From DAOTWA01 sp034435955 (GTDB lineage: Bacteria; Chloroflexota; Anaerolineae; Anaerolineales; Anaerolineaceae): a stretch of DNA of 64,000 bases. The notes beneath the pieces are model-generated. The model had not been told where the DNA came from. It searched no databases and saw only the letters and a program-made list of their open reading frames with translations. Made by a program: the position numbers and the translations under genes. The stretch covers positions 1 to 64,000 of the forward strand of contig DAOTWA010000062.1 in the NCBI GenBank assembly GCA_034435955.1, written 5' to 3'. How positions within the stretch are numbered: position 1 is the first letter of the stretch; every line of letters starts with the position of its first letter. Of the stretch, positions 17,526 through 26,252 are shown piece after piece.

Positions 17526-18323
17526 TTAAACTCCCCACGCGAACAGCCCGGCCGCATTCTCCGTTGTGGTACGGGCAACCTCTGAAACTGGTAACTGCAG
17601 CAATTCAGCCACTTTTTGAGCTACATGAATGATAAAGGCTGGCTCATTGCGCCTGCCTCGGTGCGATTGAGGCGTCAGAAAAGGTGCATCCGTTTCCAGC
17701 AGGATGCGCTTGAGCGGCAATCCCGCAACCAGCGCCTGGCGTTCCACGGCGTTCGGATAGGTGACCGGACCGCCTACACCGAGGAAGAAATTTCGCGCCA
17801 AAACGGCACGAGCGTCCTCCGGGGTGCCTTCGAACGCATGCAGGACGCCCGGCCTCCCCGTCAACGGTGAGCCTGCCTCCAGCAACCGTTTATACCACGA
17901 TTCGAGGACTGCGATCATATCTACCATCGCCTGCCGGGTGTGCAGGATCACCGGCTTGCCTAATTCCAATGCCAGCTCGAGCTGCTCCTCCAAAATACGC
18001 CGCTGGAGGCGCGCCGTATCCTGATTGTGATAGTAATCCAATCCGATCTCGCCAATAGCGACTACCTTCGGATGTTTGGCTAGGTCGCGCAGCTCGCTGA
18101 AGGTCTGTCTGCCCCAAGAATTGGCCTCACTTGGGTGTACACCCACGGCGGCGTATATCGACGGATGATCCTCAGCAATTTTAACCGCCTCACGGCTAGA
18201 AGCAAGGTCGATGCCTGGATTGACCATGAGCTCGATGCCGTTGTCCAGCGCGCGCTGGATCACTTCAGTGCGATCGGCGTCGAAGGCGTGGAAATCGAGG
18301 TGGCAATGGGTATCCGCCAGCAC
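17526..18323 (-). CDS. TatD-family metal-dependent hydrolase
   Basis: A 265-residue TIM-barrel hydrolase with the family landmarks in order: DTHCHLD (metal-binding HXH) at the start, GEIGLDYY near 92, HTRQA near 128, HAFEG near 163 and ETDAPFLTP near 210. Family members are metal-dependent deoxyribonucleases or related phosphodiesterases. It lies between the phosphohexomutase gene (six bases upstream) and the polyprenyl synthase in one operon. Confidence 0.93.
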   Translation of the reverse strand: MLADTHCHLDFHAFDADRTEVIQRALDNGIELMVNPGIDLASSREAVKIAEDHPSIYAAVGVHPSEANSWGRQTFSELRDLAKHPKVVAIGEIGLDYYHNQDTARLQRRILEEQLELALELGKPVILHTRQAMVDMIAVLESWYKRLLEAGSPLTGRPGVLHAFEGTPEDARAVLARNFFLGVGGPVTYPNAVERQALVAGLPLKRILLETDAPFLTPQSHRGRRNEPAFIIHVAQKVAELLQLPVSEVARTTTENAAGLFAWGV

Positions 18324-18329
18324 AGAGGC

Positions 18330-19751
18330 TCATTTCAGGCCGACGATGCGCAGGCCGTCGTCCAGGATGGCCTGGACCTTATCCTGGTGGGTGGTTTCAC
18401 AGTAGACGCGCACGATCGGCTCGGTCCCGGAAAAACGAATCAGCAGCCAGCCGCCGTCTTCGAGTAGGAACTTGAAACCGTCCAGTGTGTTCAAATTGGT
18501 CACTTTTAATCCTCCCACCAGGCTCGGTTTCGCATCCAGAATCTTTTTTTCATAAACCGCCCGGTCCCCATGGAAGGCCATATCGACCCGATTGTAGTAA
18601 TGCGGGCCAACTTTGCTGAACAGAAGGTCAAGGAGTTGGGAGGGCTTGCGCTTCAGCCTGACGATCATGTCCAGCATATACAGGCCAGCGAGGATGCCGT
18701 CGCGTTCGGGCACGTTACCGCGGAAGGCGTAACCTCCCGATTCTTCGCCGCCGATCATTGCGTTGGTTTCCAGCATCTTGGGGGCTACGTATTTAAATCC
18801 CACCCCTGTCTCGTAGACCGGCACACCGTATATTTTGCCGAGCTTCTCCAGCATGCTGGTCGTGGAGAGGGTCTTGACGATTGGGCCGCGTTTACCGCGC
18901 ACTTCGAGCAGGTAGAATGCCAGCAGCGCGTAAACCTGGAGCTGGTTTACAAAATTACCGTTCTCGTCGCCCACGCCGATACGGTCGGCGTCGCCGTCGG
19001 TCACGATCAATACGTCGGCGTTCTGTTCAACAGTCGTCCGCAGCCCCACATTGATGTTGGGCGGGATTGGTTCAGGGCGCAGCATTTCAGGGAAGATAGG
19101 GTTCCGTATGTTGTGGATCTCGGTCACGCTGGTGCGGCCTCCGGAAAGTAGACGGGTGAACCAGCCAGCGCCGTTGCCCCACATTGCGTCGACGACCACC
19201 CGCAGGCCAGCATCCTTTATCGGCTGCACGTCGATGAGGTCAGCCAGGTGTTTGATATAGTTAGGCGCCGGGTCGAATTTCACGCACGTTCCATTGGAAA
19301 TCGCCTCATCGAGGCTTACTCGCCGAACACCCTCGATCGAAGGCGGGATGAGCGCTTCGATCTCCTTCAAACCATTCGGGTCGATTGCTCCGCCGTGCTC
19401 GTCGCGAACTTTAAAGCCGTTATCTGTGGGCGGATTGTGGGAGGCTGTGATGTTTACCGCGCCGGCAGCGCCTTTGTCCACCACTGAATAGGCAATCACC
19501 GGTGTGGGGGTGGCGCCATCGGTCAGATATACGCGCAGGCCGTTGGCAACCAGCACTTCGGCCGCCGCGGCGGCGAAATGCTCCGAGGCGAAGCGCTTAT
19601 CGTAGCCCACCACCACCCATGCGTCTTTCTTTCCCTTTTTCAATAAAAATGAGGCAAAACCTTGGGCGCAGCGCCGCACATTATCGAAGGTATAATCTTC
19701 GGCGATGACCCCGCGCCAACCGTCTGTTCCAAACCGTATAATTGAAGACAT
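18330..19751 (-). CDS. Phosphoglucomutase/phosphomannomutase family protein
   Basis: A 473-residue alpha-D-phosphohexomutase. RFGTDGWRG is at the start, ITASHNPP holds the phosphorylated Ser (about 97), TDGDADRIG is the metal loop, GEESGGYAF recognises sugar and RFSGTEP binds phosphate near the end. The enzyme isomerises hexose 1- and 6-phosphates; glucose or mannose preference cannot be set from sequence alone. The start at 19751 follows GGAGG. A TATAAT lies at 19795-19790 on the minus strand. Confidence 0.92.
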   Translation of the reverse strand: MSSIIRFGTDGWRGVIAEDYTFDNVRRCAQGFASFLLKKGKKDAWVVVGYDKRFASEHFAAAAAEVLVANGLRVYLTDGATPTPVIAYSVVDKGAAGAVNITASHNPPTDNGFKVRDEHGGAIDPNGLKEIEALIPPSIEGVRRVSLDEAISNGTCVKFDPAPNYIKHLADLIDVQPIKDAGLRVVVDAMWGNGAGWFTRLLSGGRTSVTEIHNIRNPIFPEMLRPEPIPPNINVGLRTTVEQNADVLIVTDGDADRIGVGDENGNFVNQLQVYALLAFYLLEVRGKRGPIVKTLSTTSMLEKLGKIYGVPVYETGVGFKYVAPKMLETNAMIGGEESGGYAFRGNVPERDGILAGLYMLDMIVRLKRKPSQLLDLLFSKVGPHYYNRVDMAFHGDRAVYEKKILDAKPSLVGGLKVTNLNTLDGFKFLLEDGGWLLIRFSGTEPIVRVYCETTHQDKVQAILDDGLRIVGLK

Positions 19752-19789
19752 CCTGCCTCCGAAATGTGAGAATTCTAACAATAATAAAT

Positions 19790-19795
19790 ATTATA
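19790..19795 (-). promoter_or_regulatory. Candidate -10 box for the phosphohexomutase operon
   Basis: TATAAT on the minus strand, 38 bases before the start codon at 19751. No clear -35 box is seen. Confidence 0.4.
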
Positions 19796-19842
19796 TCAGC
19801 GGACTCAATCCGGCGATAGAGAGAGGGTTATCATGGCCGTGC

Positions 19843-19848
19843 TATAAT
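19843..19848 (+). promoter_or_regulatory. Candidate -10 box for the cysteine desulfurase operon
   Basis: TATAAT, 130 bases before the start codon at 19979. It implies a leader of about 125 bases. The -35 region is poor. Confidence 0.35.
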
Positions 19849-19978
19849 CACAATGTTTACAGACTAAGTAGGATTTTACTGCGCCCGGCCGGGTTTGCTC
19901 AACCGAAATTGGAGAATTATTATCCGAATGTGTGGTCGGTGTCGAACCGGCGCAGGGATTAGCGAAAACGGAGCCAGC

Positions 19979-21151
19979 ATGCAGCCAAGAAGAATTTATC
20001 TGGATTACGCTGCCACCACACCTGTGGATGCGCGGGTGGTCGAAGCCATGTTGCCTTTTTTTGGCGAGACCTTTGGCAATCCCTCATCGATTCACTATTT
20101 TGGCCAGGAGGCCGAAGCGGCCCTGGAAAGCGCCCGGGAAACGGTCGCCGGTGCCTTGGCTTGCAAGCCTGAGGAGATCATCTTTACTTCGTGCGGCACG
20201 GAGAGCGATAACCTGGCTTTGCGCGGCGCGGCGCTGGCTGCTCGTCGCGAGCGCAGCGCAAACCACATTCTGATCTCGCCGGTCGAGCATCATGCAGTAA
20301 GCCATACGGCTCATCAGCTCGCTCACGAATTTGGTTTTGAGCTGGAGTTACTGCCGGTTGATCAATACGGATTGGTGGATCCGGACGAGGTAGCTGCGCG
20401 CATCCGGACAGATACGGCCGTCGTCTCGGTGATCTACGCCAACAATGAGATCGGCACGATCAATCCGATCGCGGAAATCGGCGCGATCTGTCGTGAGCGC
20501 GGCGTGGCTTTCCATTCCGATGCCGTCCAAGCAGCCGCCCACCTGCCGATTGATGTGGGACGTGATAATCTGGATCTTTTATCCATTGGCGCACATAAAT
20601 TTTACGGGCCAAAAGGGGTCGGAGCGCTGTACGTGCGTACGGGCATCCGGCTGCTGCCTTCTCAGACGGGGGGCTCACAGGAGAGGGGTTTGCGCGCCGG
20701 TACGCAGAATGTCCCCTACATCGTAGGCATGGCCGAAGCGCTGCGTCTGACCCAGGAAGAGCGCGAGGTGCACACTTCCAATCTGCTTCCTTTGCGCGAC
20801 CACATCATTGGGCGCATCTTGGAGGACGTTCCCTCAGCGCGCCTGACCGGTCACCCTAAAATGCGCCTACCCAACCACGCCAGCTTTGTCTTTGAGGGCG
20901 TGGATGGCAACATGCTGCTCCAGCTCCTGGACAACGCCGGCTTTGCCTGCTCCTCCGGGTCGGCCTGCAAGACTGGCGATCCGGAGCCTTCGGACGTACT
21001 GCTGGCCCTAGGCTTACCGCGTTCCTGGGCATTGGGCTCACTGCGTGTGACCCTTGGTCGCGCCACTACAACCGATGAGGTAAATCAATTCCTCGACGTG
21101 GTGGGTGACCTGGTCAATCGGGTGCGCGCGATGAAGAAGGTAACTCTGTGA
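19979..21151 (+). CDS. Cysteine desulfurase (NifS/IscS family)
   Basis: A PLP enzyme of 390 residues. YLDYAATTP is at the start, the PLP lysine lies in GAHKFYGPKG (about 203) and the catalytic sulfur-carrying Cys in ACSSGSACKTG (about 325). It takes sulfur from cysteine for tRNA thiolation or Fe-S clusters. The start at 19979 follows GGAG; the frame continues upstream to 19895 but that stretch is not like the family. The neighbouring mnmA gene, 13 bases downstream, suggests that it feeds 2-thiouridine synthesis. Confidence 0.92.
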   Translation: MQPRRIYLDYAATTPVDARVVEAMLPFFGETFGNPSSIHYFGQEAEAALESARETVAGALACKPEEIIFTSCGTESDNLALRGAALAARRERSANHILISPVEHHAVSHTAHQLAHEFGFELELLPVDQYGLVDPDEVAARIRTDTAVVSVIYANNEIGTINPIAEIGAICRERGVAFHSDAVQAAAHLPIDVGRDNLDLLSIGAHKFYGPKGVGALYVRTGIRLLPSQTGGSQERGLRAGTQNVPYIVGMAEALRLTQEEREVHTSNLLPLRDHIIGRILEDVPSARLTGHPKMRLPNHASFVFEGVDGNMLLQLLDNAGFACSSGSACKTGDPEPSDVLLALGLPRSWALGSLRVTLGRATTTDEVNQFLDVVGDLVNRVRAMKKVTL

Positions 21152-21164
21152 TCTGGATGGGATC

Positions 21165-22250
21165 ATGATGCAAGCGGACGGCCGCACTGTGGTGGTGGGC
21201 ATGAGCGGCGGGGTGGATTCTTCGCTGGCCGCTGCTCTGCTCGTGCAGCGCGGTTACCGGGTAATCGGCATGATGCTGCGGCTGTGGAGCGAGCCTGGCG
21301 AGGGGCAGTACAACCGCTGCTGCACCCCCGACGCGATGGCTCAGGCCCGGCGAGTGGCCAGCATGTTGGGCATCCCATTCTACGCCGTGGATGCCCGTGA
21401 CGATTTTCACACCAATGTGGTGAAAACCTTCCTGGATGGGTACAGCAGAGGAATAACGCCCAATCCTTGCCTGGCGTGCAACCGCCGTATTCGCTGGGGG
21501 CTGTTGATGGATCGGGCGCGGCTTTTCGGCGCGGATTTACTTGCCACCGGCCATTACGCCCGTTTAGAGCGAACGCCGCAAGGGCGCATCCGCCTGCTGC
21601 GTGCACGGGATGAGTGGAAAGACCAATCTTATGTGTTGAGCGTGCTGAATCAGGAACAACTTGCCCATACCCTCTTGCCGCTCGGTGATTTTACCAAGGC
21701 CGAGGTGCGCGGCATGGCGCGAGAAATGGGCCTCCCGGTTGCCGACCGCCCGGAGAGCCAGGATCTGTGTTTTCTGGGGCGCAGCGATTATCGTACTTTC
21801 TTATTACGTCATGCACCCGAGGTGCGCCAGCCCGGTCCCATCTTCGATGCGCGCGGAAATCTGCTTGGCGAGCACGACGGGTTGGCTTTTTACACCATTG
21901 GACAGCGCAAAGGGTTGAGAATCGCTGCTCCCCAGGCATTGTACGTATTGGAAAAAGATCTTGAGCGCAATGCGCTGGTGGTAGGCACCCGCGGGGAATT
22001 GGGACGGAGTGAATTGATCGCCGATCAGGTAAATTGGATAGCCGGCGCTCCCCCTGTCGGGGTCTTCCGCGCGCAGGTCAAGATCCGCTACAAGGCAGAC
22101 CTGGCCTGGGGAATGGTCACCCCTGAGGGGAGCGATGGTATGCGGATCGTTTTCGACCAGCCGCTGCGCGACGTAACGCCCGGCCAGGCGGCGGTTGTGT
22201 ATGTAGGAGACGAATGCCTTGGCGGCGGCATCATTTCCACGTATGGATAG
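21165..22250 (+). CDS. mnmA: tRNA-specific 2-thiouridylase MnmA
   Basis: A 361-residue enzyme. The PP-loop is GMSGGVDSS near residue 14; the catalytic cysteines lie in NPCLACNRRIRW (about 103) and ESQDLCFLG (about 200). GHYARL and FYTIGQRKGL are also family landmarks. It activates U34 of tRNAs for Lys, Glu and Gln with ATP and inserts sulfur. Translation may start at 21165 or at the adjacent ATG 21168. It is coupled to the cysteine desulfurase gene, its presumed sulfur donor. Confidence 0.95.
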   Translation: MMQADGRTVVVGMSGGVDSSLAAALLVQRGYRVIGMMLRLWSEPGEGQYNRCCTPDAMAQARRVASMLGIPFYAVDARDDFHTNVVKTFLDGYSRGITPNPCLACNRRIRWGLLMDRARLFGADLLATGHYARLERTPQGRIRLLRARDEWKDQSYVLSVLNQEQLAHTLLPLGDFTKAEVRGMAREMGLPVADRPESQDLCFLGRSDYRTFLLRHAPEVRQPGPIFDARGNLLGEHDGLAFYTIGQRKGLRIAAPQALYVLEKDLERNALVVGTRGELGRSELIADQVNWIAGAPPVGVFRAQVKIRYKADLAWGMVTPEGSDGMRIVFDQPLRDVTPGQAAVVYVGDECLGGGIISTYG

Positions 22251-22259
22251 GGAGGGGCG

Positions 22260-22556
22260 ATGACCTTACCGGCGTTTGTATTCGGCTTTTTGCTCTCCAG
22301 CCTCTACGGGGCAGCCTTCCACTTATGGAAGGGCGGCAGTTTGGCAAGACTCATATTTTATCTCGGCCTCAGTTGGGCTGGCTTTATCAGCGGACATCTG
22401 CTGGGCGGCTCGTTAGGCTGGACTTTTTTGAGCGTCGGCCCACTTAACGTCGGCCTGGCAACTGTGGGCAGCCTGATCTTTTTGGGGGTGGGTTATTGGC
22501 TGAGCCTGATTCAGGTACAACCGAAGCCGAAGCCGAAGCCCAGGCTGAGGCGTTGA
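22260..22556 (+). CDS. Small integral membrane protein
   Basis: A 98-residue protein with about three hydrophobic segments (FVFGFLLSSLYGAAF, LIFYLGLSWAGFISGHLLGG, VGLATVGSLIFLGVGYWLSL) and a short basic tail of KP repeats. GGGAGGGG before the ATG is a strong ribosome site. It follows mnmA by nine bases and so belongs to that operon. I do not recognise a family function. Confidence 0.75.
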   Translation: MTLPAFVFGFLLSSLYGAAFHLWKGGSLARLIFYLGLSWAGFISGHLLGGSLGWTFLSVGPLNVGLATVGSLIFLGVGYWLSLIQVQPKPKPKPRLRR

Positions 22557-22559
22557 GGA

Positions 22560-23795
22560 TTAATCTTCGCTGACTGCTGGCCGGGTTTGAAGAGAAGGAC
22601 GAAGGGATAAACCCACCAGAACTTCGTAGACCAACAGCAGGATTAAACCGGCAAATATGAGGAAAGGAGCAATGACCTGCAGCCCGAATTTGCCTGCTAA
22701 CAGGCCGGCAATCCCCGGCAGGCCGGCAATGCCGATGCTGCAGGCAGCCGTTTGCAAGCCGATCGCATTGGCGGCATGGCGTTGACCCGCATAGCGCGGC
22801 GTGATCGACATGGCCGTGGGGAAAATCGGCCCCTGAGAGAATCCAAGCAAGATCAACCCTACGAGGCCGATCGCTGGGGCAGGGTTCCACCAGAAGAGCA
22901 GCGCTCCAGCCAGGCTGCCCAGGATTCCGGTGCGTATCATGCGCACCGCGCCAAAGCGGTCCACTACGGCCCCCAGCACGATGCGCCCGCTGGTGAAAGC
23001 TGCCCAAAATGCGCCCGCCCAAAAGCCGGCCGGCGCCTGGGCAAATCCCCGCCCAATAAATAATATGCTGTAGGTCCACTGCCCTGCAGCAGTCTCATAC
23101 CCGGTGTACACAAAAAAGAGCAGCATTCCTAACCAGACGATCCCCAGCCGCAGTGTGGCTGTCAGGGGAACGCGCGCGCTCTTCCCCGCTGTCGCTCCGG
23201 GCGCGCCCCTTTCACCCGGGTACGCCCAGCCGGATCGGGTCAACAGCACCCCGGCGGCCAGCGGTATCTGCAGCAGGCCTCCGACAGCATAAGCGATCTG
23301 CCAGCGGATTCCGGTCTGGAGCAGCAGGGTCAGTAACAACGGCCCGAGCGTGGCGCCCAGGCCGAAGCAGGCGTGCAGCCAGTTCATCAAACGCGCTGGA
23401 TAACGCGCCGCAAAAAAAGCGTTCATGCTCGCGTCGATAATTCCCAGGCCAAATCCGGCGACAAATACCGCAAGGAGAAAGGCCGGCCAGGTTGGCGCCA
23501 GCGCCTGGGAAACCAGTCCGAGAGTGATGATCAGTGCAGCTCCGGCCAGCAAACGCCAAATGCCGATGCGAAAGATGAGCTGACCGTTCGAGACGCCTGC
23601 CAGGATGTACCCTGCCGTGGAAGCTGTCAGGATAAGCCCCATCCGATCGATCGGCACCCGGAAGGTATCCTGCATGGATGGCCATGCGGTACCCAGTAAC
23701 CCGGTTGGCAGGCCGAGCAGCAGGAAGCTGGCGAAGGCCAATAACGTGACGGCCAGAGCGGGTTGAGCAGAACGAGGGGGTTCATCCAGAGCCAT
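22560..23795 (-). CDS. Major facilitator superfamily transporter
   Basis: A 411-residue membrane protein with about 12 hydrophobic segments in two halves and a cytoplasmic loop near 200. Motifs such as GFGLGIIDASMNAFFAARYP and HACFGLGATLGPLLLT resemble the FucP/NarK-like sugar-porter branch. The substrate is unknown. The ATG at 23795 is preferred to the TTG at 23798. GGAG lies upstream at a ten-base distance. Convergent with the mnmA operon. Confidence 0.82.
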   Translation of the reverse strand: MALDEPPRSAQPALAVTLLAFASFLLLGLPTGLLGTAWPSMQDTFRVPIDRMGLILTASTAGYILAGVSNGQLIFRIGIWRLLAGAALIITLGLVSQALAPTWPAFLLAVFVAGFGLGIIDASMNAFFAARYPARLMNWLHACFGLGATLGPLLLTLLLQTGIRWQIAYAVGGLLQIPLAAGVLLTRSGWAYPGERGAPGATAGKSARVPLTATLRLGIVWLGMLLFFVYTGYETAAGQWTYSILFIGRGFAQAPAGFWAGAFWAAFTSGRIVLGAVVDRFGAVRMIRTGILGSLAGALLFWWNPAPAIGLVGLILLGFSQGPIFPTAMSITPRYAGQRHAANAIGLQTAACSIGIAGLPGIAGLLAGKFGLQVIAPFLIFAGLILLLVYEVLVGLSLRPSLQTRPAVSED

Positions 23796-23955
23796 CAAAA
23801 AAATTCTCCGCGTTCATGAGTTATCCTGTGGTTGATCAAACAACTTCGCTGATCCACTGTCATATTTTTTTAATCTTCCTGCGCTACGTTTAGTATAATT
23901 CATAAATTCTGCCGCTCGTCCATCTGCGGGTATCTCCATGGGGCCTCAGAGGTAC

Positions 23956-23961
23956 TATAAT
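23956..23961 (+). promoter_or_regulatory. -10 box of the two-component operon
   Basis: TATAAT ends 15 bases before the response-regulator ATG, so the transcript leader would be only about eight bases. No Shine-Dalgarno sequence is visible. Confidence 0.45.
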
Positions 23962-23976
23962 GATTGTGAATGATGA

Positions 23977-24675
23977 ATGAATGGGAAAATTTTGGTAGTC
24001 GACGATGACGAGCTGCTGGTCAAAAGCCTGAGCTTCAACCTTCGCAAGAACGGTTATGAGGTGATTACCGCTGGAAGCGCCGAAGAGGCACTGGTGCTGG
24101 TGCGCAGCCAAACGCCCGATCTGGTGCTTTTGGATATCAATTTGCCCGGCATGGATGGCCTGGATGCGCTGCACCATATCCGCGATCTCATGGGCGTGCC
24201 GGTCATTTTTCTCACCGCCCGGCGCCGTGACCTGGACCAGATTCTGGGATTGGACCTGGGCGCCGACGATTACGTTACCAAACCCTTTGATTTGAACGTG
24301 CTGATGGTGCGCATTAAGGCAGTACTGCGGCGAGCCCGCCCCGAGCCATCGTCGTCCGGCCAACCGGCGCCCATTAAAGCCGGCCAGCTCACCATCGATC
24401 CGTATGCCCACACGGTAACGCTCGGCGGTCAGCCGGTGGTGCTCGCCCCCCGCGAGTTCGAGGTGCTGCGCCTGCTGGCCAGTCAGGCTGGCCATTTGGT
24501 GACCACTGAGGAGCTTCTTGAAAAGGTGTGGGGCGCTGAATTTCGCGGCCAATCCCACGTGGTTTACACCCACGTGCGTTTGCTGCGCGAGAAGCTCGAG
24601 CGCGATCCTGCCAATCCGCGCATGATTCTGACCGTGCGCGGACTGGGTTATCGCCTCGAGCCTCCGGAGGAGTGA
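23977..24675 (+). CDS. Response regulator, OmpR/PhoB family
   Basis: A 232-residue regulator. The receiver domain has the acidic pair DDD (9-11), phospho-acceptor Asp53 (LLDINLPGMDG), Thr80 and Lys102 (VTKPF). The winged-helix DNA-binding domain runs from about 135 to 228 (LAPREFEVLRLLA, THVRLLREKL, RGLGYRL). It is paired with the histidine kinase one base downstream. The htrA-like gene after that is a likely target. Confidence 0.95.
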   Translation: MNGKILVVDDDELLVKSLSFNLRKNGYEVITAGSAEEALVLVRSQTPDLVLLDINLPGMDGLDALHHIRDLMGVPVIFLTARRRDLDQILGLDLGADDYVTKPFDLNVLMVRIKAVLRRARPEPSSSGQPAPIKAGQLTIDPYAHTVTLGGQPVVLAPREFEVLRLLASQAGHLVTTEELLEKVWGAEFRGQSHVVYTHVRLLREKLERDPANPRMILTVRGLGYRLEPPEE

Positions 24676-24676
24676 T

Positions 24677-26137
24677 ATGCGCGGATTACGCGCGCGATTG
24701 ATCCTCAGTCACGTTTTGCCGATGCTGATTATCCTGCCGGTGGTCGGCTTCATCCTGGTTTACCTGCTGGAGAGCCAGGTCTTGGTCGCCAATCTGTCGC
24801 AGGACTTGAGCCGCCAGGCTCTGGTGACTGCCCAGTTCGCCAGCGAATCGCCGGAAATCTGGATCGACCCGGGACGGGCCGCCGTTTTTGTGCGCGGCGT
24901 CAGCTCGATGCTTTCCGCCAATGTTCGGCTTTTGGATTCCCAGAGGCGACTGCTCGTATCCAGCGACCCGGCGGATGCATCGAAACTGGGGCAGGTTCTT
25001 GATTTGCCATCCACACCGGCTTCGCCCGGCGGAGAACGCGGTGTCACCGTCACTTATCGGCAGGTGGGCGGCAAAGCCCTGGCCGATGTCGTCGTGCCAG
25101 TTTTCCTTCCGGATGGATCGGTGCTCGGTTATGTCTGGCTGGTTAATCCCCTGGCAGACGTGTATCAACGCATCCTCCAGCTCAGGCAGTTGATCATCAT
25201 CGTCTTGGGAGTGGCCCTGTTAGCGGGGGTAGTTTCCGGCTTGATCTTCGCCTTGAACCTTGAACGCCCGCTCAAGCGCACCACTCAGGCTGTGCTGCAA
25301 TTGGCTGGCAATGAACGCTCCACCCCATTACAGGAGGAAGGCCCGACAGAAGTGCGCCTTTTAGCCAGAGCCTATAATACCCTCCTCGACCGGCTGGAGA
25401 CGCTCGAAGCCAGTCGGAAACAGCTCCTGGCCAACCTGATCCATGAACTGGGCCGTCCGCTTGGAGCGCTAAGCTCGGCCAGCCAGGCGCTGCTGGGCGG
25501 CGCCGACGAGGATACCGCCCTGCGTAAAGAGTTGCTGCAGGGTATGGACGACGAATTGCACCGCTTGCAGCGTTTGCTCGACGATCTGGCCGATCTTTAC
25601 CAGCAGGCCATCGGACCGCTCGATTTGAGCATGCAGCCGGTCACGTTGGATGATTGGCTCCCGCGAGTGCTGGCGCCCTGGCGTCAGGCTGCTCAGCAAA
25701 AACGGCTGCATTGGGAACAGGACCTGCCGCCGCAGATGCCGGTTGTGGAGATGGATCCGGACCGTATCGCGCAGGTGCTCGGCAATCTGATCAGCAACGC
25801 CATCCGCTACACACCGGCAGGAGGCAAGGTGGCCGTCAGTGTGAAGACTGAAGACGGCACGATTAATTTCGTGGTGCGGGATACCGGGCCCGGCATTCCT
25901 GCCGAGGAACAAGCCCATCTCTTCTCTCCTTTCTTCCGTGGCAGCGCACAATCGCGCTTCCCTCAAGGCATGGGGCTGGGGTTGTCCATCGCCCGTGACC
26001 TTGTCCAGGCCCACAAAGGCGATATCAGCGTGGATAGCGCCCCCGGCCGAGGAAGTACATTTACGGTCAGGCTGCCCGTCGTGCATACCCAAGAAGGGCT
26101 GACGGACGATCGTACAAAACTCCTGCTTTCTCCTTAA
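24677..26137 (+). CDS. Sensor histidine kinase
   Basis: A 486-residue membrane kinase. The first membrane helix covers about 13-32, an extracytoplasmic sensor region 33-165, the second helix 172-193, then a HAMP-like linker. The H-box is NLIHELGRPLGAL with His256; it reads HELGRP where HELRTP is usual. The N-box (NLISNAIRYTP), G1 (DTGPGIP) and G2 (GMGLGLSIA) are present. GGAGGAG before the ATG and one-base spacing show coupling to the regulator. The downstream protease suggests envelope-stress sensing (inference). Confidence 0.93.
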   Translation: MRGLRARLILSHVLPMLIILPVVGFILVYLLESQVLVANLSQDLSRQALVTAQFASESPEIWIDPGRAAVFVRGVSSMLSANVRLLDSQRRLLVSSDPADASKLGQVLDLPSTPASPGGERGVTVTYRQVGGKALADVVVPVFLPDGSVLGYVWLVNPLADVYQRILQLRQLIIIVLGVALLAGVVSGLIFALNLERPLKRTTQAVLQLAGNERSTPLQEEGPTEVRLLARAYNTLLDRLETLEASRKQLLANLIHELGRPLGALSSASQALLGGADEDTALRKELLQGMDDELHRLQRLLDDLADLYQQAIGPLDLSMQPVTLDDWLPRVLAPWRQAAQQKRLHWEQDLPPQMPVVEMDPDRIAQVLGNLISNAIRYTPAGGKVAVSVKTEDGTINFVVRDTGPGIPAEEQAHLFSPFFRGSAQSRFPQGMGLGLSIARDLVQAHKGDISVDSAPGRGSTFTVRLPVVHTQEGLTDDRTKLLLSP

Positions 26138-26148
26138 AACTCCCTTAA
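26132..26148 (+). promoter_or_regulatory. Candidate response-regulator binding repeat before the htrA-like gene
   Basis: CCTTAA occurs twice, at 26132 and 26143, 11 bases apart, the spacing expected for tandem binding of an OmpR/PhoB-type regulator. The first copy overlaps the kinase stop codon. Confidence 0.35.
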
Positions 26149-26252
26149 GGTGCTGCACAGAATTGGATAAGGACGCACTCTGCACATAGTGATATCCTCC
26201 CATTAGAAATAACCTCAGAAATCCATTCTGGGAGAATGCAAAAGGAGGAACT

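Noticed and set aside
19895..19978. In-frame 28-residue extension of the cysteine desulfurase
   Set aside because: It is unlike the family N-terminus, while ATG 19979 has GGAG and the standard start.
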